Source: Brucella intermedia LMG 3301 (GTDB taxonomy: Bacteria; Pseudomonadota; Alphaproteobacteria; Rhizobiales; Rhizobiaceae). Taken from it: a stretch of DNA of 64,000 bases. The stretch is from assembly GCF_000182645.1 (NCBI RefSeq), contig NZ_ACQA01000001.1, positions 2,174,001 through 2,238,000 on the forward strand, read 5' to 3'. The notes beneath the pieces were generated by a model. The model worked only from the letters and a program-made list of their open reading frames with translations. It ran no database searches and was not told the DNA's origin. The position numbers and the translations under genes were made by a program. Positions 9,038 through 18,257 of the stretch are shown piece after piece. Each line of letters starts with the position of its first letter. The stretch's first letter is position 1.

Positions 9038-9423
9038 CGTCGAACTCCTGTTGCCGCCCGAATTACTGAACAGGCAGCTTATCTATCCTAAAGCTTTGCG
9101 CCGATACTCCGACAAGCCGACAATCGGCCAGCGACCGGCCAGCGACCGGCCAGCAACCGGCTTGAGGCTTTGGAATATCTCGCCACGAAGTCACTGTGCA
9201 CGGAAATGGTTGCGGGTATCAGCCCATGCCCTTTTATGACAATGCGTGAGGTAACGATTTTATCCCGTCATGACAAGGGTGCAAACGCCGCAATGTCACG
9301 AAGTCACTCACGTCTGAAACAGCATTTCGTTTGAGAGCTTTTGCTTGGAAAAGGCTTTCGCCAGAACGGTTCGGTGAGCAATTTCCATCACCGCCGCAAG
9401 AGGCCTGCGGCAACGCGTCCATG
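9038..9423. other. 386-base intergenic region between S4 gene and fdxA
   Basis: It holds the fdxA promoter region. An 11-base unit is repeated three times at 9125-9157. No gene was found; frames crossing the region are shadows of the S4-domain gene. Confidence 0.6.
9125..9160. repeat. three tandem copies of an 11-bp unit
   Basis: The unit CGGCCAGCGAC is present twice exactly (9125-9135, 9136-9146) and once with one change (9147-9157), followed by a partial CGG. The array lies about 90 bases upstream of the fdxA start and may vary in copy number. Confidence 0.8.
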
Positions 9424-9813
9424 TCAGTTTCCGCGCAAACGATCCGTTTCGCGCCGCTCCTTCTTGGTCGGCCTTCCCGCGCCGCTCTCGCGCTGCGGCG
9501 TTGCGGCCTCCGGCACGACCGCCGAAGCTGGCGCCGACGGCGGCGAAAGATCTTCATAGAGAAGCTGGGCTTCCGGCGCCGGGCCGCGACGCTCTCCGGG
9601 AGCCAGTATCTTGTAGACGAGGATGCGCCGGTCCAGCGTAATGGTCAGTACGTCGCCAACCTTCACCTGATGGGCAGCCTGCTCGATCTTGTCGCGATTG
9701 ACCCGGACCTTGCCGCCGACGGCGAGTTTCGCCGCCAGCGATCTTGATTTGACCACGCGCGCGAAGAACAGCCACTTGTCGATTCGCTGTCTTGCGCCCG
9801 CTTCTGCCGTCAT
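9424..9813 (-). CDS. S4-domain RNA-binding protein, HslR type
   Basis: The 129-residue protein has an N-terminal S4 domain (residues 9-60, RIDKWLFFARVVKSRSLAAK and VRVNRDKI), as in E. coli Hsp15/HslR, which rescues stalled 50S subunits carrying nascent chains. The C-terminal half is Pro/Ala-rich and ends in a basic stretch. It starts one base after the stop codon of the helicase gene, so the two are translationally coupled and both likely act on RNA. Confidence 0.88.
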   Translation of the reverse strand: MTAEAGARQRIDKWLFFARVVKSRSLAAKLAVGGKVRVNRDKIEQAAHQVKVGDVLTITLDRRILVYKILAPGERRGPAPEAQLLYEDLSPPSAPASAVVPEAATPQRESGAGRPTKKERRETDRLRGN

Positions 9814-9814
9814 C

Positions 9815-12800
9815 TCACTTCTTCATCTGCTCTTTCAGAGCCAGAAGCTTGGCGAAAGGCGAGTCGGGGTCGATGCGTGCAGGACGCTCCTGCTCCACGC
9901 GCTTTCCAGCCGGATGACCGTGATCGCGCTTCTGCTGACGCTGATTGCCGCCGCGGAAGTCACCCTTGTTGGAACCTTCGCGCTTGCCCTCGCCGTCATG
10001 ACGCTTTGGCTTATCGAAGCGCTTGCCGCCGCGATCGTTGCGAGCCTGCTGCTCTGCGCCGTCGGACTTGCGTGCCTCGCCACCCTGGTCGCGGTTCTGA
10101 TGACCGCGATTCTGGTTGCCGCGATTTTGGCGCTGACGGTTCTGGTCCTGGTTACGGTTACGACCCTCGAAGCGACCCTGACGCCAGAGAAGGACAGGCT
10201 TTGGCTCTTCAGCCGCAGCTTCTGCCGTTTCAGCGGCGGGGGCCGATTCTTCCGCCGCAGGAGCCGCTTCGTCCGCCTTCGCTTCGACCTCTTCCTCGGC
10301 AACCACGACCGGTGCTGGCACGGGTTCAGCCGCCGGGACAGCAGGCTTTTCGGCTTCCGCGACCGGAGAAACGCCAGCTTCCTTGGCGGCGGCTTCAGCT
10401 GCAAAAGCGTCAAGCTCGGCAAGCTTCGCCGTCACGGCAGCAGCTTCCATCGCCTCGTGGCGATAACCAAGGCTGCGCAGAATTTCTTCCATGTCCTCGG
10501 TTGTCGCACCCAGAATGGACATCATGGCAGGCGTGACGATGAAGCGTCCGCCGTCATAAGCGCCATCCGGACGCGCACCGGAACCCGGACGCCAGGCAAG
10601 CGCCGGGCGAATGAGATCGGCAAGGCGTTCCAGAATATCGATGCGCACGGCACGACGGCCCAGCACGCGATAGCCTGCCAGACGATAGAACTGATGGTCA
10701 AAAGCCGGATCGACCACGACCGAGGTGCGGCCAGCGGCCAGCACATTCACGACATCGCCGTAACCGGCGCGTTCGCGGCCATCATTCTTAAGCGCCCACA
10801 GCAGCGTGATGAGGCCAGCCGGGGCTGGCTTCAGCAGCATGGGCATGAAGACGTGATAGGCGCCGAAACGCACACCGAGACGGCGAAGCGCCGCGCGCGA
10901 ATCCTGATCGAGACCGCGCACTTCCTCCGCCACATCGCGGCGTGGAAGAATGCCCAGGTTCTCGACGATCTGGAATGCGAGGCCGCGTGTCATGCCGGTC
11001 AGGGCATCGGCGGCGGCCAGATCGGTAAGCGGCTTCAGAACGGTTTCGATATGATGCGCGACGAAACGGTCGATGCGCGCGGCAACCTTGTCACGCGCTG
11101 CTCCCGTAAGCTGTTCGTCGGCGAGGATCACCGCACGCGGCTTCAGCAGGTCATCGCCCGCAACCAGCGTTGCGACCGTTGCGCCAACCCAGCGCATGAC
11201 GCCATCCGAGCCCAGCGCGAAATCGCCGTTCGGCGCAGCAGCAAAGCGCTCCGCGCGACGTTCGAACTCGGCGGCCAGCGCCTTTTGTGCAGCCGACTTC
11301 ACCGCCTTGGCGTCAGGCCCCTCGGCCTGAACGTCAGCGGTAAAACGGAATCCTTCCAGTTGCCCGACATTGTGGCCTTCGACAATCACGTCTCCGGCAG
11401 GGCTGATTTCTGCTTCAAGCATGGCATTCTCTCTCAGGCGCCTCATAAGCACGCTTGTCCTGCGGTCTACAAAGCGTTTCGTCAACCTTTCATGCAGCGC
11501 GTCGGACAATCTGTCCTCAATTTCGCGCGTCTTTTCCTGCCAGTGTGTCGGATCGGCAAGCCATCCCGGCCTGTGCGACACGAAAGTCCAGGTGCGGATT
11601 TGCGCCACGCGATGCGACAGGGTGTCGATTTCCCCCTCTGTGCTGTCGGCGCGGCGCACCTGTTCGCTCATATAATCTTCATCGACGCTCCCTCGGCGGA
11701 CAAGATCCTGGTAGATGGTTGCAATGATATCGGCATGCTGCGCCGGCGCGATCTTGCGATAGTCGGGCAGCGCGCAGGCGTCCCATAAAAGCTCGATCCG
11801 CGCCGGTGTCGTCGCAAGCCGCACAATCTCTTCGTCTTTCGACAAATTTTCAAGCGCTTGTTGATCGACCGCGGGCAAAGCCTTGGCGAGCCCCTCGACG
11901 GGCGCGGGTGTTTCCAGAGAATATCGCAGGGAATCGAGCGACGAAAAGTCGAAACGCGCCGTGCGCCATTGCAGGACTTTCACCGGATCGAAATTATGCG
12001 CCTCCACCCGTTCGACCAGTTCCTCGTCGAAAGGATGCACCTGCCCCGTCACACCGAATGTGCCGTCACGCAGATGCCGGCCCGCGCGTCCTGCGATCTG
12101 ACCCACTTCGGCCGGGGTCAGGTCGCGGAACTGATAGCCATCGAACTTGCGGTTCTGCGCGAAGGCGACATGATCCACATCCAGGTTGAGCCCCATGCCG
12201 ATGGCATCGGTCGCCACCAGGAAATCCACGTCGCCGGACTGGTAAAGCTCCACCTGCGCATTGCGCGTGCGCGGGCTGAGCGCGCCCATGACCACTGCCG
12301 CCCCGCCGCGCTGACGGCGGATCAGTTCGGCAATCGCGTAAACCTCGTCGGCGGAAAAGGCGACGATGGCGGAACGGTTCGGCAGGCGGGTAATCTTCTT
12401 GGAACCGGCATAGGCCAGATGCGACAGGCGCGGACGCGTAACCACATTGATGCCGCGCAGAAGCTTTTCCAGAATCCCGCGCATGGTTCCGGCACCGAGC
12501 AGCAGCGTCTCCTGCCGCCCCCGCAAATGCAGGATGCGGTCGGTGAAGATATGGCCGCGCTCAAGATCGCCAGCAAGTTGCACTTCATCGATGGCCACGA
12601 AAGCGGCATCGGTACGGCGCGGCATGGCCTCGACCGTGCAGACGGAATAGCGTGCGCCGGGCGGCACGATCTTTTCCTCGCCCGTCACCAGCGCAACATT
12701 GGCCGCACCAACCCGTTCCACGACGCGGTTATAGACCTCGCGCGCCAGAAGGCGCAGCGGCAGGCCGATCATGCCGCTTCCATGCGACAGCATGCGTTCA

Positions 12801-12901
12801 ATGGCGAGATGCGTCTTGCCGGTGTTGGTCGGCCCAAGCACGGCTGTCACATCGCGGCCACTCAGGGTCAGCGGCAAATCATGGGCAGGGAGTTGGTTCA
12901 T
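9815..12901 (-). CDS. Suv3/MgpS-like superfamily 2 RNA helicase with basic low-complexity tail
   Basis: The protein is about 1028 residues. It has Walker A GPTNTGKT near the N terminus, a DEVQ box (AIDEVQLAGD), and motif VI in the region VGQIAGRAGRH, as in Suv3-type helicases. A middle region of about 450 residues is shared by alphaproteobacterial homologues. The last roughly 170 residues change to Glu/Ala-rich and then Arg/Asn/Gln/Lys-rich sequence, which probably binds RNA. The ATG at 12901 (MNQLPAHDL) is preferred; an in-frame GTG at 12937 would add 12 residues. It is coupled to the S4-domain gene. Confidence 0.85.
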   Translation of the reverse strand: MNQLPAHDLPLTLSGRDVTAVLGPTNTGKTHLAIERMLSHGSGMIGLPLRLLAREVYNRVVERVGAANVALVTGEEKIVPPGARYSVCTVEAMPRRTDAAFVAIDEVQLAGDLERGHIFTDRILHLRGRQETLLLGAGTMRGILEKLLRGINVVTRPRLSHLAYAGSKKITRLPNRSAIVAFSADEVYAIAELIRRQRGGAAVVMGALSPRTRNAQVELYQSGDVDFLVATDAIGMGLNLDVDHVAFAQNRKFDGYQFRDLTPAEVGQIAGRAGRHLRDGTFGVTGQVHPFDEELVERVEAHNFDPVKVLQWRTARFDFSSLDSLRYSLETPAPVEGLAKALPAVDQQALENLSKDEEIVRLATTPARIELLWDACALPDYRKIAPAQHADIIATIYQDLVRRGSVDEDYMSEQVRRADSTEGEIDTLSHRVAQIRTWTFVSHRPGWLADPTHWQEKTREIEDRLSDALHERLTKRFVDRRTSVLMRRLRENAMLEAEISPAGDVIVEGHNVGQLEGFRFTADVQAEGPDAKAVKSAAQKALAAEFERRAERFAAAPNGDFALGSDGVMRWVGATVATLVAGDDLLKPRAVILADEQLTGAARDKVAARIDRFVAHHIETVLKPLTDLAAADALTGMTRGLAFQIVENLGILPRRDVAEEVRGLDQDSRAALRRLGVRFGAYHVFMPMLLKPAPAGLITLLWALKNDGRERAGYGDVVNVLAAGRTSVVVDPAFDHQFYRLAGYRVLGRRAVRIDILERLADLIRPALAWRPGSGARPDGAYDGGRFIVTPAMMSILGATTEDMEEILRSLGYRHEAMEAAAVTAKLAELDAFAAEAAAKEAGVSPVAEAEKPAVPAAEPVPAPVVVAEEEVEAKADEAAPAAEESAPAAETAEAAAEEPKPVLLWRQGRFEGRNRNQDQNRQRQNRGNQNRGHQNRDQGGEARKSDGAEQQARNDRGGKRFDKPKRHDGEGKREGSNKGDFRGGNQRQQKRDHGHPAGKRVEQERPARIDPDSPFAKLLALKEQMKK

Positions 12902-13082
12902 GCCAATAATCGGATTCCCGGTACAAGCGCCCTTCACGGGCTGGATGCTGGTTCTGCGATAGCACTATACGACCCGCACCGAAAGCGCTCCTGTTAAGTT
13001 TAAGTATGGGCCAATTGCCGATATGTCGACGACCGATGTAAAGCCGGTCAATAACTTGTCGATTAACAATTGGAACGACTCT

Positions 13083-13108
13083 GGAACGAATCGGCGACGA
13101 ATCGCTGA
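13083..13108. repeat. 26-bp direct repeat, copy 1 (GANTC cluster)
   Basis: Copy 1 of the exact repeat has GAATC at 13088 and 13099, flanked by GACTC at 13077 and 13107. Successive sites are 11, 11 and 8 bases apart. Confidence 0.95.
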
Positions 13109-13364
13109 CTCCGACAGCTTCGCTATTTGTTCACGGCAACATATAGTAAGCCTAGCACAAATGCCCACAACATGATGAATCAAATGTTCCGCTTGTTGCT
13201 GCTCTCCGGACGCAAGACGGCGGTGATCGTTAACCTTTGGCAAAACCTGTCAACCGACTGATCCACGGCAACGCTGTTTCTCAGGAAATCTTAATGATTA
13301 CTGATACTTCGTTAACGTCGGAACGCGTAAAAGCCCGTTTTTCATTAACCTTCAGGCCAAAGCC

Positions 13365-13390
13365 GGAACGAATCGGCGACGAATCGCTGA
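13365..13390. repeat. 26-bp direct repeat, copy 2 (GANTC cluster)
   Basis: This copy is identical to 13083-13108 and keeps the two internal GAATC sites at 13370 and 13381, 11 bases apart. The flanking GACTC sites of copy 1 are not kept. Confidence 0.95.
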
Positions 13391-13567
13391 TCCTCAAAGT
13401 TTCCTTGTTTGTTCTCACAACATCTGGTGGTCGATGCTCCCGGCAGGCGCTAGAAAACCCGACATGAACCGGCATCGATGCCACTTCCACCGGCTTTCCG
13501 TTAACTTTTACGGCAAATCCATCAATACGACGCACCGATTTCAAACGTCTCATTGCGGAAACAAAAA

Positions 13568-13598
13568 GGCGGCCGGAGCTAATTCTCCGCCCGCCCCT
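13568..13598 (-). terminator. intrinsic terminator of the thiolase gene
   Basis: GGCGG-CGGAG pairs with CTCCG-CCGCC around a short loop. On the minus strand the stem is followed by TTTTTGTTT. Confidence 0.85.
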
Positions 13599-13617
13599 GT
13601 TTCAATGACGCAGAAAG

Positions 13618-14802
13618 TCAGTCGCGCTCGACGCACAAGGCAACGCCCATGCCCCCACCGATGCAAAGCGTCGCCAGACCGCGCCTGACGTTGCGGCGCT
13701 GCATTTCATAGAGCAGCGTTGTGAGCACGCGCGCGCCCGAAGCACCGATCGGATGGCCGATCGCGATTGCCCCGCCATTGACGTTGACGATATCCGGATC
13801 AAGACCGAGATCGCGCACGACGGCGCATGACTGCGCTGCAAAGGCTTCATTGGCCTCGACCAGATCGAGATCGCCGACGCTCCAGCCTGCCTTTTCCAGC
13901 GCCTTCTTCGTGGCCGGAATTGGACCTGTTCCCATGATCGCCGGATCGACACCGGCCGTTGCCCATGAAACGATGCGCGCCAGCGGCTTCACACCGCGTT
14001 TGGCTGCTTCGTCCGCGTCCATCAGAACAACCGCTGCCGCGCCATCGTTGATGCCGGATGCGTTGCCAGCGGTAACCGTTCCTTCCTTGTCGAAGGCCGG
14101 CTTCAGCTTGGCCAAGGCCTCCATCGTCGTGCCGGGGCGGATGTATTCATCCGCTGAGACAACCACATCGCCTTTGCGGCCTTTCACGGTCACCGGAACG
14201 ATTTCATCCTCGAACCTTCCGGCGTTCTGTGCGGCTTCCGCCTTCTGCTGCGAGGCCAAAGCGAATTCATCCTGATCGGCACGGGTCAATTGCCACTGGC
14301 GGGCGATGTTTTCAGCGGTGATCCCCATGGGATAGCCATTGAACGCATCGGTCAGGCCGTCTTTCAGCATGGTGTCGACCATCTTGAAGTCGCCCATCTT
14401 CACGCCCGAACGCAGATGCGCGCAATGCGGCGCCATCGACATGGACTCCTGACCGCCCGCCACGATGATTTTCGCATCGCCCGAAAGAATCTGCTGCATG
14501 CCGAGCGCAACCGCCCGCAAGCCGGAGCCGCAAAGCTGATTGATGGAAAACGCTGTCGTTTCCTTCGGGCAACCGGCATCCATCGCCGCCTGTCGTGCGG
14601 GGTTCTGCCCCTCGCCCGCCGTCAGCACCTGTCCGAGAATAACCTCGTCCACATCCGTCGCGTCGACACCGGCGCGTTCCAGCGCGCCCTTGATGACTGT
14701 CGCGCCCAGTTCATGCGCCGGGATAGTGGCAAACGCACCGTTGAAAGCGCCCACCGCGGTACGGGCCGCGCTGGCGATGACGATGGCTTTCGGTTCGGAC
14801 AT
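13618..14802 (-). CDS. phaA: acetyl-CoA acetyltransferase (beta-ketothiolase)
   Basis: The 394-residue enzyme joins two acetyl-CoA to acetoacetyl-CoA, or does the reverse, in polyhydroxybutyrate and ketone-body metabolism. The nucleophilic cysteine is in [10 protein letters not shown] (about residue 91); the other catalytic elements are [21 protein letters not shown] and the C-terminal cysteine in [19 protein letters not shown] directly precedes the ATG at 14802, so the four-codon upstream ATG is rejected. No phaB or phaC gene lies next to it here. The symbol phaA rests on similarity only; atoB would be an equal name. Confidence 0.9.
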   Translation of the reverse strand: MSEPKAIVIASAARTAVGAFNGAFATIPAHELGATVIKGALERAGVDATDVDEVILGQVLTAGEGQNPARQAAMDAGCPKETTAFSINQLCGSGLRAVALGMQQILSGDAKIIVAGGQESMSMAPHCAHLRSGVKMGDFKMVDTMLKDGLTDAFNGYPMGITAENIARQWQLTRADQDEFALASQQKAEAAQNAGRFEDEIVPVTVKGRKGDVVVSADEYIRPGTTMEALAKLKPAFDKEGTVTAGNASGINDGAAAVVLMDADEAAKRGVKPLARIVSWATAGVDPAIMGTGPIPATKKALEKAGWSVGDLDLVEANEAFAAQSCAVVRDLGLDPDIVNVNGGAIAIGHPIGASGARVLTTLLYEMQRRNVRRGLATLCIGGGMGVALCVERD

Positions 14803-14987
14803 TCTTTCCTCCATAAAATGTTGCGCAACACAAAGACCAAATTTTTGCCCTTGGCAAGCTTTGCTGCATCGCTCCAGCCGTCTTCATGAAAATCGATAAA
14901 GTGTTTTGCCCGCCGATGGCAGCATTGGAGTGTGCATCAGCAGTCATGATCGCTAGACTACATTCAGCTATATATCAGGAGATACCC

Positions 14988-15419
14988 ATGCCTTCACTGT
15001 CGCTCGAACGAGCCAATACGATCATCGCCGGTGCCTTTGCCAAGGCAGCAGAACTGAAACTGAAGCCGCTGGCCGTCTCGGTCTTTGACGCAGGCGGAAA
15101 CCTGAAAGCGTTCCAGCGGCAGGACGGAACCTCGATCCTGCGCTTCGAGATTGCCTCGGGCAAGGCTTTCGGTGCGCTGGCGGTCGGGACAGGTTCGCGC
15201 TGGCTGCATAATCAGGCGAAGGACCGTCCGCATTTCCTGGAAGGACTGTCAGGCGTGTCGGGCGGCAAGATCGTGCCCGTTCCGGGCGGTGTCCTGATCA
15301 AGGACGCAGCCGGCGAGATTCTCGGCGCAGTCGGCATTTCCGGCGACACATCGGACAATGACGAAATTGCAGCCATCGCCGGCATCGAAGGTGCTGGCTT
15401 TGCCTCGGACGCAGGCTGA
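14988..15419 (+). CDS. GlcG/HbpS-like small protein
   Basis: The 143-residue protein has the GlcG/HbpS fold pattern: SLERANTIIAGAFAKAAELKL, VSVFDAGGNLKAFQRQDG, and GGVLIKDAAGEILGAVGISG. Relatives bind haem or small ligands, or are coded beside glycolate and propanediol genes. No signal peptide is seen, so it is probably cytoplasmic. The ATG at 14988 has AGGAGA seven bases upstream; an earlier in-frame ATG at 14886 would add an unlikely 34 residues. The gene stands alone and is followed by its own terminator. The exact function is unknown. Confidence 0.8.
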   Translation: MPSLSLERANTIIAGAFAKAAELKLKPLAVSVFDAGGNLKAFQRQDGTSILRFEIASGKAFGALAVGTGSRWLHNQAKDRPHFLEGLSGVSGGKIVPVPGGVLIKDAAGEILGAVGISGDTSDNDEIAAIAGIEGAGFASDAG

Positions 15420-15439
15420 CCTTGAACCAACCACGCGAT

Positions 15440-15467
15440 CAAGGCTGCTTCATGCAGCCTTTTTCAT
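15440..15467 (+). terminator. intrinsic terminator of the GlcG-like gene
   Basis: GGCTGC and GCAGCC form a stem around TTCAT and are followed by TTTTT, about 25 bases after the stop codon. Confidence 0.85.
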
Positions 15468-15493
15468 GTGCCTTACACAAGACCCACAAAGAA

Positions 15494-15527
15494 AACGCCG
15501 CTCCCGACAGGCGGAAACGGCGTTTTT
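15494..15527 (-). terminator. intrinsic terminator of rpmF
   Basis: AACGCCG and CGGCGTT flank a loop with a smaller inner pairing. A runs precede the stem on the plus strand, which gives a T-run for transcripts on the minus strand after rpmF. Confidence 0.75.
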
Positions 15528-15562
15528 GAAAACCATCTTTCGGCTGCAATGCAGCGTCAGAC

Positions 15563-15742
15563 TTATTCCTTGGCTTCGAGGACCTGACGGCCGCGATACA
15601 TACCGCTCTTCAGATCGATATGATGCGGACGACGAAGTTCGCCCGAGTTCTTGTCCTCGACATAGGTCGGGGCCTTGAGAGCGTCAGCCGAACGGCGCAT
15701 GCCGCGCTTCGACGGAGACGTTTTTCGTTTTGGTACTGCCAT
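15563..15742 (-). CDS. rpmF: 50S ribosomal protein L32
   Basis: Translating the minus strand from ATG 15742 gives 59 residues beginning [20 protein letters not shown] and ending GRQVLEAKE. This is the alphaproteobacterial L32, which lacks the zinc-binding cysteines found in some other bacteria. The length equals the family norm. The gene stands alone, has its own terminator (15494-15527), and is divergent from nothing in the near upstream region; mtgA lies 150 bases upstream on the same strand. Confidence 0.96.
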   Translation of the reverse strand: MAVPKRKTSPSKRGMRRSADALKAPTYVEDKNSGELRRPHHIDLKSGMYRGRQVLEAKE

Positions 15743-15891
15743 GGATCCAGCTCCACTGATCGGTCAATAAACGTCCGGCACGGCCCCGAAGAGCCTGTCA
15801 CATCGGACAAAATTCCGGAAAGTCACGTGCCTATACACGCTCTCACGGCGTTTGACCAGCGGGAGTCTTATCTTTTTTTCGTATCATCGAT

Positions 15892-16626
15892 TTATTGCAC
15901 GCAAACCACATAGGGCCCCGACCGCGCCGCGCGTCCGGCCACGATGCGGGCAATGCGCTGCATGTTGCGTGTCGGTTTGGCGGGATTGCGCAGTGCCGGG
16001 TTGGGCAGAGCGACGGCAAGCAACGCGGCTTGCTGGGCGTTGAGCTTTGCCGCCGGGCGATTGAAATAATGCTGGGCGGCGGCCTCGATCCCGTAAATGC
16101 CCGGCCCCCACTCGGCGATGTTGAGATAGATCTCCATTATGCGCTTTTTGGACAGAAGCCCATCGGCTGCCAGCGCCAGCGGGAATTCAAGCCCCTTGCG
16201 AACATAGGAACGCCCGTTCCAGAGGAAGAGGTTCTTCATCGTCTGCATGGTTATGGTGGAGGCCCCACGGCTCGGACCGCCCTCGCCCGCATCGTCCAGG
16301 ACCAGCCCCAGCTGGTGCCAGTCCACGCCGCCATGGCTGCAGAACTGGCCGTCCTCGGCCATCATCACGGAATTGACCAGAACCGGCGCGATATCATCGA
16401 TACTGACCCACCGGCGATCGACGTCCTGCAGCAGAACATAGTCCTTGACCATCAAGGTCGAGATCGGGCGGACGAACGGCAGTGAATAGACCAGCAGCAG
16501 GAAAATCGGCAGAACAGCCAGAATCACCAGAATCTTGAGCGCCAGAGCAACCCGGGCACCCCAGACGGGATCTGCCAGATAATTGCGTCCATCCTTGCTC
16601 TTGATGATGATTTTTGCCACTGCCAC
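15892..16626 (-). CDS. mtgA: monofunctional biosynthetic peptidoglycan transglycosylase
   Basis: The 244-residue protein polymerises lipid II into glycan strands at the inner membrane. It has one N-terminal membrane segment (about residues 26-50) and a GT51 domain with AEDGQFCSHGGVDW, the GASTITMQTMKNLFLW motif and KKRIMEIYLNIAEWGPGIYG. Family start choice is ambiguous: GTG 16626 and GTG 16620 are in frame, with a GAGG upstream at suboptimal spacing. It is divergent from the polyprenyl synthase gene, which makes the lipid carrier precursor. Confidence 0.92.
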   Translation of the reverse strand: MAVAKIIIKSKDGRNYLADPVWGARVALALKILVILAVLPIFLLLVYSLPFVRPISTLMVKDYVLLQDVDRRWVSIDDIAPVLVNSVMMAEDGQFCSHGGVDWHQLGLVLDDAGEGGPSRGASTITMQTMKNLFLWNGRSYVRKGLEFPLALAADGLLSKKRIMEIYLNIAEWGPGIYGIEAAAQHYFNRPAAKLNAQQAALLAVALPNPALRNPAKPTRNMQRIARIVAGRAARSGPYVVCVQ

Positions 16627-16803
16627 CGCCTGCTACCTTCCTCAAGCGACATAAACCATTCCTTAATAAGTTTGAACCGGATTCCATAATCGGACCGGGG
16701 AAACAAGTCGAAACGCGCCGTTTCATGACGTTCAAATGAAAAAGCCTGTGCTGATCGACGTGGCCAGTTGACCAATCCGGCGCTTTCGTCCATCCCCTTT
16801 GCC

Positions 16804-17718
16804 ATGGAAAAGCTGTCGACCGATTTCACCGCCGCTCTCAACCTTCGCGCCATGGAAGTGGAAATGGCACTGACGGGCCTTCTGGACCAGCGCCTGCGGA
16901 CGGGAGAAATCGCCCGGCCGGAAAGGCTGCTCGCCGCCATGCGCCATGGTGTCCTGAACGGCGGAAAGCGCCTCCGGCCATTTCTGGTCGTCGAAAGTGC
17001 TGCCCTCTTCGGCAAGGGCGGGGATGCCGTTCTGCGCGTTGCCGCCGCACTCGAATGCATTCACTGCTATTCGCTTGTCCATGACGACCTGCCGGCCATG
17101 GACGACGACGACCTGCGGCGCGGCCAGCCGACCGTGCACAAGGCATTCGATGAAGCAGCCGCCATTCTGGCTGGCGATAGCCTGCTGACCTACGCTTTCG
17201 ATATCGTCTCGTCGGATGAAACCGATCTCGATCCGGCAATCCGCGTGCGGCTGGTTTCTGCACTTGCCCGCGCATCGGGCCTCGGTGGCATGGCAGGCGG
17301 ACAGGCGCTCGATCTGATGGCCGAAACCAGCAAGCCCGACGAAGCCGGTATCATCACGCTGCAGGCGATGAAGACCGGAGCGCTGATCCGCTTTGCCTGC
17401 GAGGCGGGAGCCATCATCGCCAACGCCTCCACCGAAGATCGCGAACGCATGGCCGAATTCGGCTCGGCCATCGGCCTCGCCTTCCAGTTGGCGGACGATC
17501 TTCTGGACGTGACCGCAGATGCTGAAGCAATGGGCAAGGCGACCGGCAAGGATGCCGCTGCCGGAAAAGCCACGCTTGTTTCACTTCATGGCGTCGACTG
17601 GACGCGCAAGCAACTGTCCGGCCTCGTTGCCCAAGCAGAAAGCCTGCTGGCGCCTTTCGGCAAGGACGCCGATATTCTGAAGCAGGCCGCCCGCTTCATT
17701 GCCGAACGCCAGAGCTAG
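16804..17718 (+). CDS. ispA: polyprenyl synthetase, farnesyl diphosphate synthase type
   Basis: The protein of about 304 residues condenses IPP with allylic diphosphates. Both aspartate-rich motifs are present: DDLPAMDDDDLRRG (first, with the two-residue insertion of bacterial type II enzymes) and FQLADDLLDV (second). The GGKRLRPFL motif is near residue 55. ATG 16804 is preferred; a TTG at 16768 would add 12 residues. Farnesyl or geranylgeranyl product cannot be decided by reading. It faces mtgA and ends before a repeat shared with the convergent HxlR gene. Confidence 0.9.
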   Translation: MEKLSTDFTAALNLRAMEVEMALTGLLDQRLRTGEIARPERLLAAMRHGVLNGGKRLRPFLVVESAALFGKGGDAVLRVAAALECIHCYSLVHDDLPAMDDDDLRRGQPTVHKAFDEAAAILAGDSLLTYAFDIVSSDETDLDPAIRVRLVSALARASGLGGMAGGQALDLMAETSKPDEAGIITLQAMKTGALIRFACEAGAIIANASTEDRERMAEFGSAIGLAFQLADDLLDVTADAEAMGKATGKDAAAGKATLVSLHGVDWTRKQLSGLVAQAESLLAPFGKDADILKQAARFIAERQS

Positions 17719-17720
17719 AG

Positions 17721-17766
17721 GAAGTCGCCCGAAAAGCGGAAACCGGTTCGGGATAAGACATGCGGA
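17721..17766. repeat. degenerate CCGAAAA/TTTTCGG-family repeat
   Basis: CCCGAAAAGCGGAAACCGG followed by TTCGGGATAAGACATGC is a decayed copy of the palindrome at 21806-21848. It lies between the convergent ispA and HxlR genes. Confidence 0.65.
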
Positions 17767-17776
17767 AAACAATCCG

Positions 17777-18235
17777 CTAAAGATCGTCCTCGCGAACCTT
17801 GATGATGACGACATCATCCGAGGAAAGCCTGCGCCCATCCCGGGCGCGCACCTCAAGCAGAGCCACATCCTCGCCCGAAACGCTATCGACGAGGCGTGAA
17901 TGCGTCTCGCCCGGCGCAAAAAGATGCTTTTCGCCCCATTGCCGGAGCGACACGACGACAGGCAGCAGATCGCGTCCCTTTGCCGTCAGCCGATATTCCT
18001 GATGCGCGCCTCCGTTGGGGTCCGGCACGGATTCCATGATTTCCTCGCCTGTCAGCTTGCGCAGACGGTCCGAAAGAATATTGCGGGCGATCCCCAGATT
18101 CTTCTGAAAGGCGCTGAAACGGGTCACGCCATCAAAAGCCTCGCGAACGATCAGCAGCGACCACCAGTCGCCGATGACGTCAAGCGCCCGGGCACTGGGG
18201 CAATAGTCGCCTTTCAGGCTTTTCTTTCGAACCAT
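17777..18235 (-). CDS. HxlR-family transcriptional regulator
   Basis: The 152-residue protein is a winged-helix HxlR regulator: CPSARALDVIGDWWSLLIVREAF, then ARNILSDRLRKL (recognition helix) and the wing YRLTAKGRDLLPVV. The cysteine near the N terminus in DYCPSARAL is the usual redox-sensitive position. ATG 18235 follows GGAG; the longer frame from 18292 would place the start beyond the operator. It is divergent from an MFS exporter with two similar palindromic sites between them, so local control of the pump and of itself is likely. Confidence 0.9.
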   Translation of the reverse strand: MVRKKSLKGDYCPSARALDVIGDWWSLLIVREAFDGVTRFSAFQKNLGIARNILSDRLRKLTGEEIMESVPDPNGGAHQEYRLTAKGRDLLPVVVSLRQWGEKHLFAPGETHSRLVDSVSGEDVALLEVRARDGRRLSSDDVVIIKVREDDL

Positions 18236-18257
18236 GTTCACTCCACAAATTGCAATC

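Larger units (their letters stand above)
12938..13617. other. 680-base non-coding region with duplicated GANTC-rich motif
   Basis: The region is AT-richer than its neighbours. Seven GANTC sites lie at 13077, 13088, 13099, 13107, 13177, 13370 and 13381. A 26-base motif is repeated exactly at 13083-13108 and 13365-13390, and weaker similarity extends on both sides, so a segment of about 80 bases seems duplicated at an offset of 282. GTTAAC-like words recur. Short open frames on both strands lack ribosome sites. It must contain the helicase promoter. Confidence 0.6.

Noticed and set aside
9689..11788. Long plus-strand frame opposite the helicase gene
   Set aside because: It is a shadow caused by high GC at the third codon position; its translation has no family pattern and no ribosome site.
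12965..13243. 92-residue minus-strand frame in the GANTC-rich region
   Set aside because: It reads through the repeated motif and lacks a start signal.
13060..13427. The region considered as a replication origin
   Set aside because: There are no clear DnaA boxes and none of the usual neighbours of alphaproteobacterial origins (hemE, parAB, dnaA) are here.
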